Assembly (NCBI GenBank): GCA_024516155.1
Contig: JAJJXM010000121.1
Coordinates: 1 to 64,000 of the forward strand
DNA: 64,000 bases
Reading direction: 5' to 3'
From: Pyronema omphalodes
Taxonomy: Eukaryota > Ascomycota > Pezizomycetes > Pezizales > Pyronemataceae
Shown here piece by piece: positions 52,807 to 64,000 of this stretch. The stretch's first letter is position 1. Every line of letters begins with the position of its first letter. A model generated the notes under the pieces. The model saw only the letters and a program-made list of their open reading frames with translations. It did not search any database and was not told the origin of the DNA. Both the position numbers and the translations under genes were made by a program.

Positions 52807-53335
52807 TGTCACGGCACACGGCTGACGAGCCGTTGTGTTGTTGCGCCATCATGGTGTTGTCGTTGTTGTTGTTGACATCGTGCCGTTGTCTTGCCGAGTT
52901 GCGTTGTGTTGCTGTTGTGTTCTTGTGTGTGCCGTGCCGTTGAGATTGATAGACTGATTGATGATGGATGACGTACCATGAGCTGGAGAGCTGTGGCGTC
53001 GCAGGTGAATTGATGGAGAACGGAAGCTTTCATGTAGCGATGTTGGATGACGGCCCAGCAAGAGTGCTGGCCGCCCCTTTGTACATAAGGAGGCTTGCCT
53101 CCCGGTTGTCGAGTTCTCCATCGAACGTCTTGTGTCTTTCCCTTGCTCCTAATAAAGACTTCTTCTTCCAGTCCTACGTCACTCTTATCCTTGTCCCTGT
53201 TCCTGTTTCGTGTGCCGTCTGTCTGACGAGCACTTCGGTCCTTGTCCTTCCGTTTCCCGTCCTGGAACCCGCCTAGTCCCTCTTGCCGGTAGTGTTCAGT
53301 GTGTTCTTTGAACGTCCGTTCCTAGTTCCCTGACA
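52807..53335 (+). repeat. GypA-3 5' LTR
   Basis: 529 bp, TGTCACGG to CTGACA. It differs from the GypA-2 LTRs more than those differ from each other (for example around 52845-52880), so GypA-3 is a separate insertion. AATAAA lies near 53150. Its 3' LTR is beyond the window. Confidence 0.92.
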
Positions 53336-53370
53336 TTACGTTCGATCGAATAATTATTCAACCAACACGC

Positions 53371-53613
53371 ATGAACCCCACCGGTTCTGCTTGGACCTAC
53401 GCCTTGAAACAAGACCTGGAAACGCACACCTTAAACGAAACCTTCGGGATTTCCGACCGATTCGCTGGCGCAGTGCGAAGAACCATCCGAAGAGCAGAAA
53501 ATCACTGCTACCTTGTGGTCCGCTGGGAACTCCAGGACTACACCTATCAGGAGCACATCCGCCGCACCATCAGACTCAAGCCAATCCTCAGAGCCCGCCA
53601 GAATGCATATTAA
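53371..53613 (+). CDS. GypA-3 small ORF ahead of gag, 80 aa
   Basis: Same position and length as in GypA-2 (MNPTGSAWTYALKQD to RARQNAY), stop overlapping gag by 11 nt. Six residues differ from GypA-2 (such as His/Pro3), mostly in the first two thirds; the basic C-terminal third is identical. No function is assigned. Confidence 0.6.
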   Translation: MNPTGSAWTYALKQDLETHTLNETFGISDRFAGAVRRTIRRAENHCYLVVRWELQDYTYQEHIRRTIRLKPILRARQNAY

Positions 53614-54953
53614 ACTTATTGACGAAGGACACTGGCAACAAATTGTGAACGCTGCCGCCATGACCCAGTTCCCTGACGGCCATGAACCGCTTACCTTCAC
53701 CAAACAACTTGCACAATCCATCTTAGACGCTCAGGACCACGCCACGGGTTATCTCTTAAACAACCTCGCGGAAACCCCCGGCTCCCGTAACAGCACTCGG
53801 GTATCCAGCCCTGTCGCCTCCCACGCTCCGGAAGCTCCCACCCCTGCCCCCATTCCCCCTGTCGTGATCCAGACTGGCTCCGTCCAGGTTTACCCAAACG
53901 GCCCAGAACCAGTACCGCGAACCGCCGCACCCCCTACCACAGCCGCAGCCGCAGCCCCCGCCCGCGCTATAATCGCACCAATTCCAAGACCCCCCCCCCC
54001 CCGAGACCCCGAAATCCTCCTAACCCCGGAGGAGCAAGCAGATACAAATGAAATCCACTACTACGAGAAGGAGCTCACCCGCCAGCGTGAACTCATCAAC
54101 GCGCTACTCGCCTCCCCTGGCATCGGCGTGACCGGAGACAAAATCTCGGATCCGCCAACCTTCGACGGGTCCAACAGGGAGGACCTCCGCCGCTTTGTCT
54201 CCTTGCTTCGCATCAAGTTGGTGAGTGACGAGCTACGCTTTCCAACCCCTCACAAACGGATTTCTTATGCCATGGGCCGCCTCCGCGGACGCGCCTTGGA
54301 TCAGATTCTTCCTTATATCAAGAAAAATGGCAACCGCTGGGCCCTCAGCGACGTCGAGGACGTTATTAAAATTTTACAGCGCACCTTTGGAGACCCGGAC
54401 GAGCGCGCAACGGCTTGTTTCAAACTACAAAATCTCCGACAAAACAACCGCGAATTTTCGGACTATTATGCAGAGTTCTCCCGCTTAGTCGCAGAGTTAG
54501 GCTGGGACGAAGCCGCCACCATGGATGCCCTGCGTAACGGCCTGTCCCTCGAGTTGCACGAAAAGTTGGTTGGCGCCCCGCCCACCGCTACGATGCACGA
54601 ATTTGTTGACCAGTGCCAAAAATTGGACTCCCAATTGAGAGCACTTGAGAACCTCCGCAAGCTGCGTACCAACCGCGGCCAAGTTAAACCCACTACCAGC
54701 GCCACCCCCCGCCACCAGTCGCCCCATCCCCGCTACCCAAGCCACCACCGCCTCCTCCAGCAAGCAAACCCCTGCCCAGGGACCCCGTCAGAAACTGTCG
54801 GCACAGGAGCGCGCGACCCGCCTGTCAGAAGGACGTTGCCTCTACTGCGGTGGCCTCAGCCACATGGCTGCGTCGTGCCCCGCCAAGACGAATGTTAAAG
54901 TGGCGAGCGTGGAATTATTGGATACTGAAGAAGAGGTGTCGGGAAAAGAATAA
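53603..54953 (+). pseudogene. GypA-3 gag, one C-run frameshift
   Basis: Matches GypA-2 gag, with a longer proline run. At 54706-54711 it has one more C than GypA-2, shifting the frame just before the nucleocapsid. The knuckle CLYCGGLSHMAASC and the stop TAA (54951-54953) are present in the other frame. The damage may be real or a homopolymer miscount. Confidence 0.85.
54941..54947 (+). promoter_or_regulatory. GypA-3 -1 frameshift slippery site
   Basis: GGGAAAA in the same gag phase as in GypA-2, followed after 7 nt by CCAGC...GCTGG. The one base change nearby (A to G) falls in the presumed loop, so the stem is kept. Confidence 0.68.
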
Positions 54954-55564
54954 ACCAGCTGCGAGAAGATGGCTCTGCCGCTGGTGGGAATATTATTGCT
55001 GATACATTGCTATTATCGGGCGCAAGTTTTACTGGAAAGTTAGAATGCAAACACCTTGTTCTCTCTTGTTCCTTGTTTTCCAATAACCGCTCCGTGAAAA
55101 CAGTAGCGCTCGTTGACTGCGGCGCCACTGGTATCGCCTTTGTCAACCGCAATTTCGCCCGCCATCACAAACTCCCCCTAACCCCCTATCCACCGCCCGA
55201 ACGGTCGAAGTTATCGACGGCCGCCCCATATCCTCAGGAAAAATCACACACCTCGCCCAAGTAGAGTGTACCATCAATGGTCACTCGGAAACCCCTCCCA
55301 TGTTTGTCACCAAGTTGGGTCACTACCCGGTGGTGTTGGGCATCCCCTGGTTGAAAAAACACGATGTAACAATAAGCTTCAGTTCCAACACTGTAAGCTT
55401 CGACTCCCAATACTGCCTAAGGAACTGCACCCCGTTGCCTGTAAGCACAACCGGTGTCGAGGTCCTGGACTCGAGGCCCCCTCCCGCTGTCCACGAGCCT
55501 GACACAAACCCCATGCCGGAGTTAGAAGACTCGGGCCCCGACCCCACGGACGAACCCCCAATAG

Positions 55565-56354
55565 CTTATTTATTGATTTATTTATTTATTAACTCATACA
55601 CGCATCCAACCGTAAGGTTATGGCGGAATCTACAGTAAATACAAAATTAAGAAACCCGGGTGTCAGGCCAGGCTCTCACTGGGTATGCCCCAGAGCTTGT
55701 CATTAGGGTGTGGGGTTGTAGACCCCCAAGTCTCGTTGTGCTTTTGTTCGTCAAGCGTCGTCTGTGCCAGGAGCCCTGTACGCTCGGAGGCCACCTCGCC
55801 GGGTCGTTCCCCCATTTCCTCCACCCTTCCCCTTCCTTTTTTAACCGTTTTTCCACCTTTATTTCCTCCACAAAGCAAAAACAAACAAGCAAAAAGAAAA
55901 GAAAAGAAGATATAACTCCCCCGGGTCAACGCCCCCCCATCGCACCTCTCTCCCCTGTGCCACTACCCTACTCTACGTCCCTCCCCTCGCCCTTCACCAC
56001 GCTCCTCCCTCTCGGCTCGCCAGCCATGCATCGTCCCACTCCGTCCACTTCTCTCCGCGTCACCATCTCGTACTCGCCTCATTCGTGCTCCTCCCGTCCG
56101 TCTCCACCGCGTCTCTCCTCTCCCTCGACTCCTCGCCTCACTTTCACTCCCGTTTCAAAAAGAAAAAACACAAGACTCCATTCTCCACAACAACCACGCC
56201 TCCGCTCTCCCAGTCTCCCGTCTCCACTCTCTCCTCGTCATCGTCCGCTTCCTCCATCTCCCCTCTCCCTCGTCTCTCTCTCCGCTCTCGCCTCCCGCTT
56301 CTCCCTCCCTCCGTCCTCCTCCTACTTCTTTTTATTATTATTTTTTTTTTTTTT
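55565..56354 (-). other. Tad-A3 3' UTR
   Basis: About 790 bp equivalent to the Tad-A1 3' UTR. No gene is supported; the Ser/Pro-rich plus-strand frames at 55660-56358 are compositional. Confidence 0.8.
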
Positions 56355-59300
56355 TTAATTATTAGAGGTAACCGCGTGCTCGTCCGTCAGGTCCAGCAGC
56401 GTCCCCCAGTCTGTTGTCAGGGTAGCAGATGTGTCCTCCTCAGCGGGGAGTTTACTTAACCTTGCGTGAGCCCACTCCGCAGTCGCTATCTTGGTCTCTG
56501 AGATCGTAGCGGACAGTGCTTTGGTTCCGGCGGTGGTATGTAAGATTGTCGGTAGTGTGAGGTGTCGTCGTCGTGGGATTTTCAGTGTACGTCGCAGTTC
56601 GGTCCGTTGGGAAGTGAAGTAGGGGCACGAGAGAATGAGATGTTTGGGGGATTGCGGAGGGTGAAGGGGGCATGAGCACAAGCGGGAGGGGTATTGGGCG
56701 GTGGGGGGATGAGCAAGGCAGTCCAAAAAATAACCGTGTCCGGTTCGCAATCCCAAGATTGCGGTTGATAGTTTGTGTGGTAGGGCCGTGTAGGCATGGT
56801 CGAGGCGTCGACGGTGTGGGGCGTCGTATGTTTTAAGTTTCGGCGCGGAGGAGTACCAGGTCGTCCAATCTTGGATGTATTGATCGTGAATCTGTCGACG
56901 GATCCAGGACAGGGAGACCGGTAGCGAAGAGGGGGGAGTTAGGGTGGTTGCAGTTTTGGCGAGGAGGTCGGCTTGGTCATTCCCGGGTATATCGGTATGT
57001 CCTGGGACCCAATGTAAGGTGACGGATGTGTCTTTGGAACGGAGGGAGGAGGCGATGTCGTGTATAGCGCGGGCGAGCTCTTGGCCCGGACCATATGTTG
57101 TACGGGAGGCGCGGAGGATGGCCGCTTGGTTGTCTGTAAAGACGTGTATCCGGCGGCGTCGGAGGTGGTTGTGGGAGATGATTTTGTGGCACATCTCGAG
57201 GCAGTCGTGAATTGCTCGTAGCTCGGCGTCGAACACTTCCGTGGTCGTGCCCATGGGGATGGATTCGTTGACTTGACGGGGGAAACCTGAGGTGATGCAG
57301 TATCCGGCGCCTGTTTTTCCTTCGAGTTGGGAGCCGTCTGTATAGGCGATAATGTTGGTTTTGTCGTCACTCAGGTCGCGGATCAGCGAGAGGTGTTCGA
57401 CGGCGGCTTCGGGTTTGGGGAGGGAGGATATCTTTATTCGTAGGGGTGAGCTTATCCACGGGGTGGGATTTGGGTGTGCCGTGTCCTCGATTTCGTCGTC
57501 TGGTAATATCCACTGACCGACGGAGCGGAGCATGCGAACGAGGCGCGAGGGGGCTTTCTGGGTCGTGTTCCAGGGGTAGTCATATTCGGACGGGTCACAT
57601 ATGGAGGTGGGGAAGTGGTTGGGCACGGGGTAGGAGGAAGGGCAGCGTCTAACTACGGGGTGGGAAGGGGGGAGGGAGAGGAGGCGGAGAACGTATTTGC
57701 GGCTGCGGCGTTGAAGGCGAACTGCGACGGGGGGTATGGCGGCTTCGTTGTGTAGGGCCACTATGGGGGTCGATGTGAATGCGTTTAGTATGCGGCGTAG
57801 GGCGGAGTTTTGTTGCGTTTGTAGTGTGCTGGCCAGTCCTTTTTGTCCATTCCACCAGATCTCAGAGCCAAAATCCGACCTAGAGGTTACACACGCTTGA
57901 TAAAGTGTACGGGTCGCTGAGGGGGACAGACCTGTTTCGTGACGTACCAAACTTCGGAGGGCGTTGAGGGACCTAGCGGCGGCCGTCAGTCTTATTTTTA
58001 CATGTTGGGAAAAGGAAAGTTTGCGATCAAAATGTATGCCAATCCACCGGACCACGTCCTTGCTGCCTCCTTGAGTCCCAGGGGTGACTATGGTGCCGTT
58101 AGGTAAGCGCACGTTTGTTGCTTCGCTGTGTTCATCGATTCGCGACTTATGGAAGTGCAGCATCTCCGATTTGGAATCGTCGAATGCTACCGCGTTTGTC
58201 TGCGCCCAGTTGAATGCGGTGCGAGCGGCTGCTTCCATGGCGCGCGCATTTTGTTCTCTCGTTCGTCCATGGGCCACCAAGGCAACGTCGTCTATATAGC
58301 TAGGGGTCCACAGGGTCGGGTGTTCGGATTGTAAGGCGTCAAAGAGGGGGCGAAGGTATATGAGGAAGAGTATTGGCGACGCGGGGGATCCCTGGGGAAT
58401 GCCGGTTTGAATTGGTCGCTGTGAATCTGTTCTGCCGTCAAATGATAGTGTGGTTGTGCGGTCACTTAAGAATGAGGAACACCACGATATTACCGCCTGT
58501 GGGCAGCCGAGTGAGTGCATAGTTGCCAGTAATCTGGCGGAGGAGACGTTATCGAAAGCTCCTCGTACATCTAAAAAAAAGGCAGACGTCACGAAGCGAT
58601 TTCCCGCGTTAACTTCTACCTCATGCGTCAGTGCCATCGCGGCATCAATTGCCGAGCGTTTTGGGCGCCCGCCAATCTGGTCCTTATGCAGGATTTCGTG
58701 CGACTCCGCCATAAGGCTGAGCCAGGTCGCCATGAGTTTTTCTAGCACCTTGCCCAAGCAGTTGAGTAAGGCGATCGGGCGGTATGCCTTTATGGCGCTA
58801 TAGTCCGGTTTGTTTGGTTTAGGTATCACCACCGTCGTGGCCTCTCGCCAGCTCCGCGGATGATATCCTTTCGTTCCTAAGGTTGAGTACAGGGCGTTGA
58901 AAACTTTGGGGACTGCATCGTACGCCTTCCTAAGGCACGCGAACGTGATGGAGTCCGGGCCGGGGGCTTTCTTGGGGGAGGATGTTGTGATAGCGGTACG
59001 AATTTCTTCGGTGGTGAATGTTTTCCAGGGGAGTTGGGGGTTGGGTCGTGAGGTGCGTGTGGGGGGGGGCAGCTGGGGGGGGAGGGAATAACGCTTGAAA
59101 GGCCTCTACCTTACTGTCGAAGTCGACGCATATCTTCTCCATTCCTCCTACCTGTGTCTTGATCGGTGGTGTCAATTGAGCGCGGCGCGGGTTTGTATAT
59201 CGGAAGGCCGCCCATATGTCTGGTCCTTCCACCGCGGCTAAGTATTCCTTCCACATGGAGTCCTTTGCATGTCGGACTTTCCTGTAGTGGGCGTTTCGAG

Positions 59301-60357
59301 ACTGTTTGTCTTCGGCGAGGTGTTGGGGAAGGCGGGTCTGTTTCCATCCCCTCCTGGCCTGGGTCATGTCTTTACGTGTCAGGCGTACCTCCTCCGTCCA
59401 CCATCTCTTCGACCGCGGGGTTGGGGTGAGGGTAGGTGTTGATATCGTGGCGGCGGTTTGGATAGAGTCGCGAAGGAGGGCAGCCCATTCGTCGAGGTTC
59501 TCGGCGGAGGGGTTGGCTCGGAGGTGGGACCACCGGGGGTAGGAAGCTTCAGTGAGACGTTGCAATTCTTCGGTGAAGGTCTCCCAGTCCGTCTTGCGCC
59601 AGTTTAGTCGTGTAGTGTCGCCGGCGGTGTTGTGGTGGTCTGGGTGTAAGGAGTTGATTTGGAAACGGATCACCTCGTGGTCCGATCCCGTGGCAATGCC
59701 GTCGTCAATGGCCCAAGAAGGAATTTCCCTTGCCATCGCCGGGGCTGCCAGAGTCAGGTCGAGGACCGAAGAGCCCGATCCGTCTCGATAGTGGTAAGTA
59801 GGAACGTCCGGGACGTTTACCAGTTGCCAGTGATGGTCTTCCATCAGTTCCACCAGCACGTCTGCTCTCGCTGGTCTGCGTGCGTGGGAGTTCCACAGAG
59901 GGTGATGGGCATTGAGGTCCCCTGTGATCACGCAACGGTGGGGGAGAGTGAGGGGGGTAAGGGAGCGGGGGACGGTATATAATTTTGTTTGGGGGTCTTT
60001 TTCATTATAGATATTTAAGAGGTAAAAGGAGGGAATGAGTGTGGTGCTGACCTCGAGTACCTGGAGGTCAGGATCTCCGCTGACGTCCGGTCTTGGTGTG
60101 ACTCGAACATGTGGGTTGAGGCGAGAGATATATGGAGCAGTGCGATTGACTTTGTGGTGGCTGCGGGGGGGAAGTAACAAAAGGAAATCTGGATGTGTGA
60201 TTGCGTACCGGGGATCTTTAACGTTAATCTCTTGTACCAGCAATATGTCTATTTTGGATCCTGCTGAGTTCAGCAGTGTTGTTAGTGCGGTGGCGCTGCG
60301 ATTCGTGTTATGTGACACAATGCGAAGGGTCGCCGCTGATGAGTCGTATCTATTCAT
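56355..60357 (-). pseudogene. Tad-A3 ORF2, one C-run frameshift
   Basis: ATG 60357 to TAA 56355, about 1333 codons, same domains as Tad-A1. One extra C in the polyproline hinge before RT (plus-strand G9 at 59061-59069; Tad-A1 and Tad-A2 have eight) breaks the frame into an endonuclease part (60357-58930) and an RT-RNase H part. RT motifs LDVRGAFDN, GIPQGSPASP and YIDDVALV and RNase H are intact. The residue before LDVRGAFDN is Phe in an AFF stretch, where Tad-A1 has ALF. If the extra C is a sequencing error, the ORF would be complete. Confidence 0.88.
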
Positions 60358-62265
60358 CAGCGGTCATGGTGGTGTCGGCGATGGGGTTTATTTCGGCGGG
60401 GATGGCGTCTAGGGGTGTTGTCTCCGGGCGAGTCTTCTGCCAGGCTTCCCTGACGGCGTTCACTTTGACGGGGCAGCGGGTGCTGTATGCGGCGTGGTGG
60501 ACGTCTGTGAGGCCAGCGGCGACACAATTGGCACACTTGTAGAGGGTGTGTTGACATTTGCGGCCCTGGATTGTGGGACACTGGCCGCATTGGTGATATT
60601 CGGTGGGGTGGGGGGGCGGCGCATATCGCGCAAGCGGGGCCATTGTCAGCTGGGCAGATTGCATGATGATGTCCAAATTTCTGGCACCTGCGGCATTGGT
60701 CAATGGAACGGGCGGTGAAGAATTCTGTCACCTTGCGTTGTTCGAATAATACTGTCACCTTTGTTCTCTTGAGGAGGTTGTATTCCTCGCTGGACTTCAG
60801 TGCGATCATCACACTGGAGGCGGTCTTACCAACACGCTTGTCCGGGTGAGAGATGTACCTTGGGGGTTGTGTCAGGCGTACTTTGTGGTTCGTCTCGATT
60901 TCTTGCTGCAATTTTTGCATACCCTCGGCGGTGTCCTCGTAGTAGTCCGTGGGGATTCCGTGGACTGCCAGCTTATACCATTTTTCGTTAAGTCGGGGGG
61001 GCAAGAGGTTCGGGTGGACTTTGCAGGCAGCGGCGTGGATAACAGAGAGGTGGGGGGTGAGATCGGTAATGGATGTGTTCGGGGAGGGGGTAAGCATGAG
61101 GTTTCCTGCGATATTTTTCCTAATCGTCATGATGTTTCCTTCCACCTTCGCCTTGTGTAGGGCTTCGTTGATAGCTAATCCAATGGCGATCTTAGAGCTA
61201 TCGGGCAGGGCACGGGGGTCAGGGCAGGGGATCACAATGTCTTGGACGCGGGGGGGGGGTTCTTGCGTTGGGGATTGGGTTTGGTGGTCTTAGGGGGGGG
61301 TCATTGATGGGGCAGCGGCTTTCTCTTTGAACAGCTTGACGGACGAGGGTATTGGTCCTTGCCACGGTTCGTTCGCCTGGGGTGGGGGAGGGGGTAGGTG
61401 AGGGGGAGTAGGGAGCTCGTTCTTCCGGAGTTCAGCTTCGGCGTTCAAGCACCTCTGCTTCCAGTACTCGGCTTCGCTGAGGCGGGGGGCATGTTTGGAG
61501 GGTAAATCGAGAGGGGCGTTAACGGGCTGGGTATCGGGGCTGGTGGTCTCGAGGGGGGTGGGGGATGCGGAGACGGGGGTGGGGGACACGGCGGTAGCTG
61601 TTCCTTTCGGTAGGAGGGACGGGGCGAGGAGTTGGACGGCATCGTAGATGGATTGGAGGAGGGACTGGTTCTTGTTGATTGTCTTGAACGCTTTGTTGAT
61701 TCTGTCGTTCGTTGTCTCGTCGGCGTGACGAAACATGTCCGCGGTGGTAGCAAGATTGTGGTGGAGGACGTCGATGGATTGAGCGAGGGCGGCGTTGCTG
61801 TGAGGTGTGGCGTTAATCGGAGCGATGTCGGGGTGGAGTCGTTTGACTTGTGCAGAAACGGGGGTGGAGTCTTCGGCGATATGGGTGATAGTATGGGCAG
61901 TGGAGGCGGCGGGGCGTTTTTTCTGTTTTCCGGTGGTTTGTTGGATGGAGTATTTGGGTTCATTGTTGCTCAGTTGATCGGGGGTGTCGAAGTTTTCAGG
62001 GAGGGGTTTTTTGTTGTGGGGTGTTTTGGGTGGGGCGTTGGTGGTGTTGCGAGAAGTTGGCGTTGGGGAGCTGTCTCGGGGAGACGCGTCGTCGTCGCTG
62101 GAATCCTCGCTGACGTCAGAGCACGTGTCTACGTGCATCTCAACGTCGGACGCGTCGGACTCGTGCGGCTCTGCGTTAGCGCGTGGATTTTTTTCGGGCG
62201 CCCGAGGGGGTTCTTTATCGGGGGGGGAGAGGTTGTTTCTCCACAACGGTGGATCGGGGAGGCAT
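60350..62265 (-). pseudogene. Tad-A3 ORF1, several homopolymer frameshifts
   Basis: ATG 62265 (MPPRSTVVEKQP). One extra C at 62220-62227 versus Tad-A1 causes a stop soon after. Further shifts lie at G-runs near 61251-61300 and 60612-60617. Otherwise the protein matches Tad-A1, including CRRCQKFGHHHAIC. The stop overlaps ORF2 by 8 nt. Confidence 0.86.
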
Positions 62266-62649
62266 CGGAATTTCGGAATAAGTTTGTTTGGCGGTAGCGA
62301 CAAGGAATCCGCGATTGAGACGATGATTTTTGATGTGGGTGGAGGGTGGTGTTGATGGAACCGGTTCGCGGGGCTTTTCTCAGGGGCCCGAAAACTCCTT
62401 TTCGATGAAAACTCAACGAAAAAGAGAGGGCCTGATCTGGAAATGCTGCGAATAGGTAATTCGGGGCTGCCGAACAATAATCCGCGATAAAATCTTGCGA
62501 TTTCGGCGTGGTTGTTGAAAAGGCAGGGGGGGGTCGCTCTTTTTGTTTTGGTGTCTCAACCCCCAATAGCGATCTCAAGTCTAACCATCTCCGACTTCAA
62601 AGAAATGGTAGAAGACGAAAGCCTGACAATGTTCTCGCTATCGTTGGAC

Positions 62650-64000
62650 AACCACACGGCAACGGCGACCCCCCCCTGCATTCTCAACAACGAGCACCGA
62701 AACCCCCGGTTTTCTCATCGGATTCAGATTCGCAGCACTCTGTTACGTTATTCTCTGAATTTTCAGGGAATTCTACGTCGTTTTTGTTGACTTTTGTCGC
62801 AAAATCAGAGTTTTCACGAGTTTTGGCTTACCCCACCTCACGAAATGTCGCCAAAACAACGACAGAACAACGCCCAACGATCGAAACGGTCCGATAACGC
62901 GTACAACGTTCTAGCCGACCCTCCTCATGATGGATCCAATCCTACTTTTGATGGAAGAGATGGAAAAGGTGATGAAGTTGACGGAAACTTCGCTGGAAAG
63001 CCCTTCCAGAGCGTGGTCTTGGCAGGATCACCAGTTTCTTCGGCTTCAACAAAGCAGAAACAGGCGACAACTGAAACCAGCCTGTTCAGTAAATACCGTC
63101 GCCAAATAATATCTGCAGTTAATGAGGCAGCCTCGCATAATGACAACTATGCCACCCTCGACCAACTGTTTGCAGACAACTGGACCGAGTTCATAGGAGC
63201 CAGCTACCTGGGGGTACACCAGACCTATCAGGACACACAGCGACGCTTCAATGCCCTCGATGAATCCATACGCAACAACAGCGATGCGATACACTGCAGA
63301 TTCGACGTCATGATGACGACATTCGGCATTCTGACCGGCGAGAACACGAAGCTGCGCGCAGCATACGACTCTACACAGGCAGAAACAGCAGCTCTCAAGG
63401 CTGCTGTGGACGCCCTGACGAAGAAAATCGACGAACAGCAACAGGTCATTTCGGCGCCCCCCCTCACCGAACCCTACAGCCTCTTCCTCAGCGATGGAAG
63501 AGATGACTATGCAACTGTCCGTCGTCCAACATGACATTCAGGATGTCCTGGACGCTGTTCGCAACCCTCCTGGCAAGAGAAAGCGAAGGGGAAGCGACCA
63601 GAACACCGAACCCACCTCACCGACAAACAGAAGACCGGTGAACCACAAACCGAGAACGGCATCACCGGTGCGAAGCCTGATGCACTCGAAACATGCGACT
63701 ACCGCCGCCCAGGACAAGCTTGATGCCCTCAAGCCTATGTCCCCCCTCCCTCTCCTCGCGATCACGTCAACCGATGCGACACCAGAACCTCACCCTGACA
63801 GTTCATCTGCTCAGGACACACCTCTACCCCACGCCCCAAGCACTGCCCCTGCTGAGACGAACGGATGGAAGACTGTGGAGGCGAAGGCTACACAGAGGAA
63901 GAAGCAGAAAGCGAAGGAGACGACACCTACGGCAGCGCCACCCAGCAAGACCCCTACAACAAAGAATGGTGGCCGGGCAAAGAATACCCACCAACCCAGA
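62650..64000 (+). mobile_element. N-5, ORF1-only element, runs off the window
   Basis: Starts at AACCACACGGCAACGGCGACCC, the common N 5' end, directly after GypA-3 pol codons. A C7 run, leader and ORF follow. The 3' end and right duplication are outside the window. Confidence 0.88.
62845..64000 (+). pseudogene. N-5 coiled-coil ORF, one C-run frameshift, partial
   Basis: ATG 62845. Conserved N-terminus, hypervariable zone at 63076-63195 (ETSLFSKYRRQIISAVNEAA), coiled coil. At about 63456-63462 one extra C compared with N-4a shifts the frame, giving a stop at 63532-63534. The original frame then continues open to the window edge (PPGKRKRRGS, linker). Confidence 0.8.

Larger units (their letters stand above)
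55565..62557 (-). mobile_element. Tad-A3, full-length LINE on minus strand
   Basis: 6.99 kb, near-identical to Tad-A1. The duplication AACCCCCAATAG is at 55553-55564 and 62558-62569. The AATA-type tail starts at 55565 and the hairpin is at 55608-55619. About 20 bp at the 5' end (near TTTTGTTTTGGTGTCTC, plus strand) are not found in Tad-A1. Both ORFs are present, with frameshifts in C/G runs. Confidence 0.93.
54948..62649 (+). pseudogene. GypA-3 pol, protease region split by Tad-A3 and N-5
   Basis: Protease ([15 protein letters not shown]; the residue after FV is Asn where GypA-2 has Asp). A missing C near 55180-55190 shifts the frame. Reading continues to DEPPIA at 55564, where Tad-A3 is inserted. 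It resumes at 62570 ([17 protein letters not shown]) and is cut by N-5 after LSLD at 62649. The rest of pol lies outside. Confidence 0.82.

Noticed and set aside
1..64000. Centromeric satellite or CRISPR-like array
   Set aside because: No repeat-spacer array or tandem monomer was seen. Repeats are dispersed element copies and short tail microsatellites. A pericentromeric position remains possible but unproven.

Overview
The window is wall-to-wall transposable elements. I found no host gene, rRNA gene, free-standing tRNA gene or satellite array. The elements are Tad1-like LINEs with RNase H, chromodomain Ty3/Gypsy LTR elements and a tRNA-derived SINE, with C-rich third codon positions. This points to a TE-rich heterochromatic block of a filamentous fungus, most likely an ascomycete (Pezizomycotina); that is inference, about 0.6. 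Several long copies stay almost identical and keep long open frames, so heavy repeat-induced point mutation is not evident.

Families, with working names. Tad-A to Tad-E are LINEs: 5' UTR, ORF1 with zinc knuckles, ORF2 with endonuclease, RT, RNase H and Cys/His tail, then a purine-rich 3' UTR, a small hairpin and a microsatellite-like tail. N elements encode only one 484-aa coiled-coil protein but have Tad-like 5' and 3' ends. GypA is a 6.4-kb chromodomain Gypsy element with a small ORF, gag and pol. GypB is a second LTR element. One SINE is present.

Layout: 1-1358, tandem 5'-truncated N copies. 1359-2178, 3' end of GypA-1 inside Tad-E. 2179-10295, Tad-E interrupted by N-1, which holds an inverted element, which holds Tad-A2. 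10296 onward, GypB inserted in Tad-E. Its gag is cut by Tad-C (12182-19055), N-2 (19533-21546), the SINE (22202-22539) and Tad-B (23191-32740, itself holding N-del and N-3). Its pol is cut by Tad-A1 (33178-40155) and Tad-D (from 40193). Tad-D holds an N-4 tandem (42438-45046), GypA-2 (46351-52759) and GypA-3 (from 52807). GypA-3 holds Tad-A3 (55565-62557) and N-5 (62650 to the edge). Target-site duplications of 11-17 bp (LINE, N, SINE) or 5 bp (LTR) resolve most of this nest, up to five levels deep.

How the parts may work together: Tad-A1 is the only element with both ORFs intact and is the best candidate for an active driver. N elements and the SINE share a four-base-pair 3' hairpin with the Tads and probably use their RT. 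N bodies occur with at least three different LINE 3' ends, so the tail looks like an exchangeable module. The most unusual signal is a roughly 40-residue stretch of the N protein that differs strongly between copies while the flanks are almost identical.
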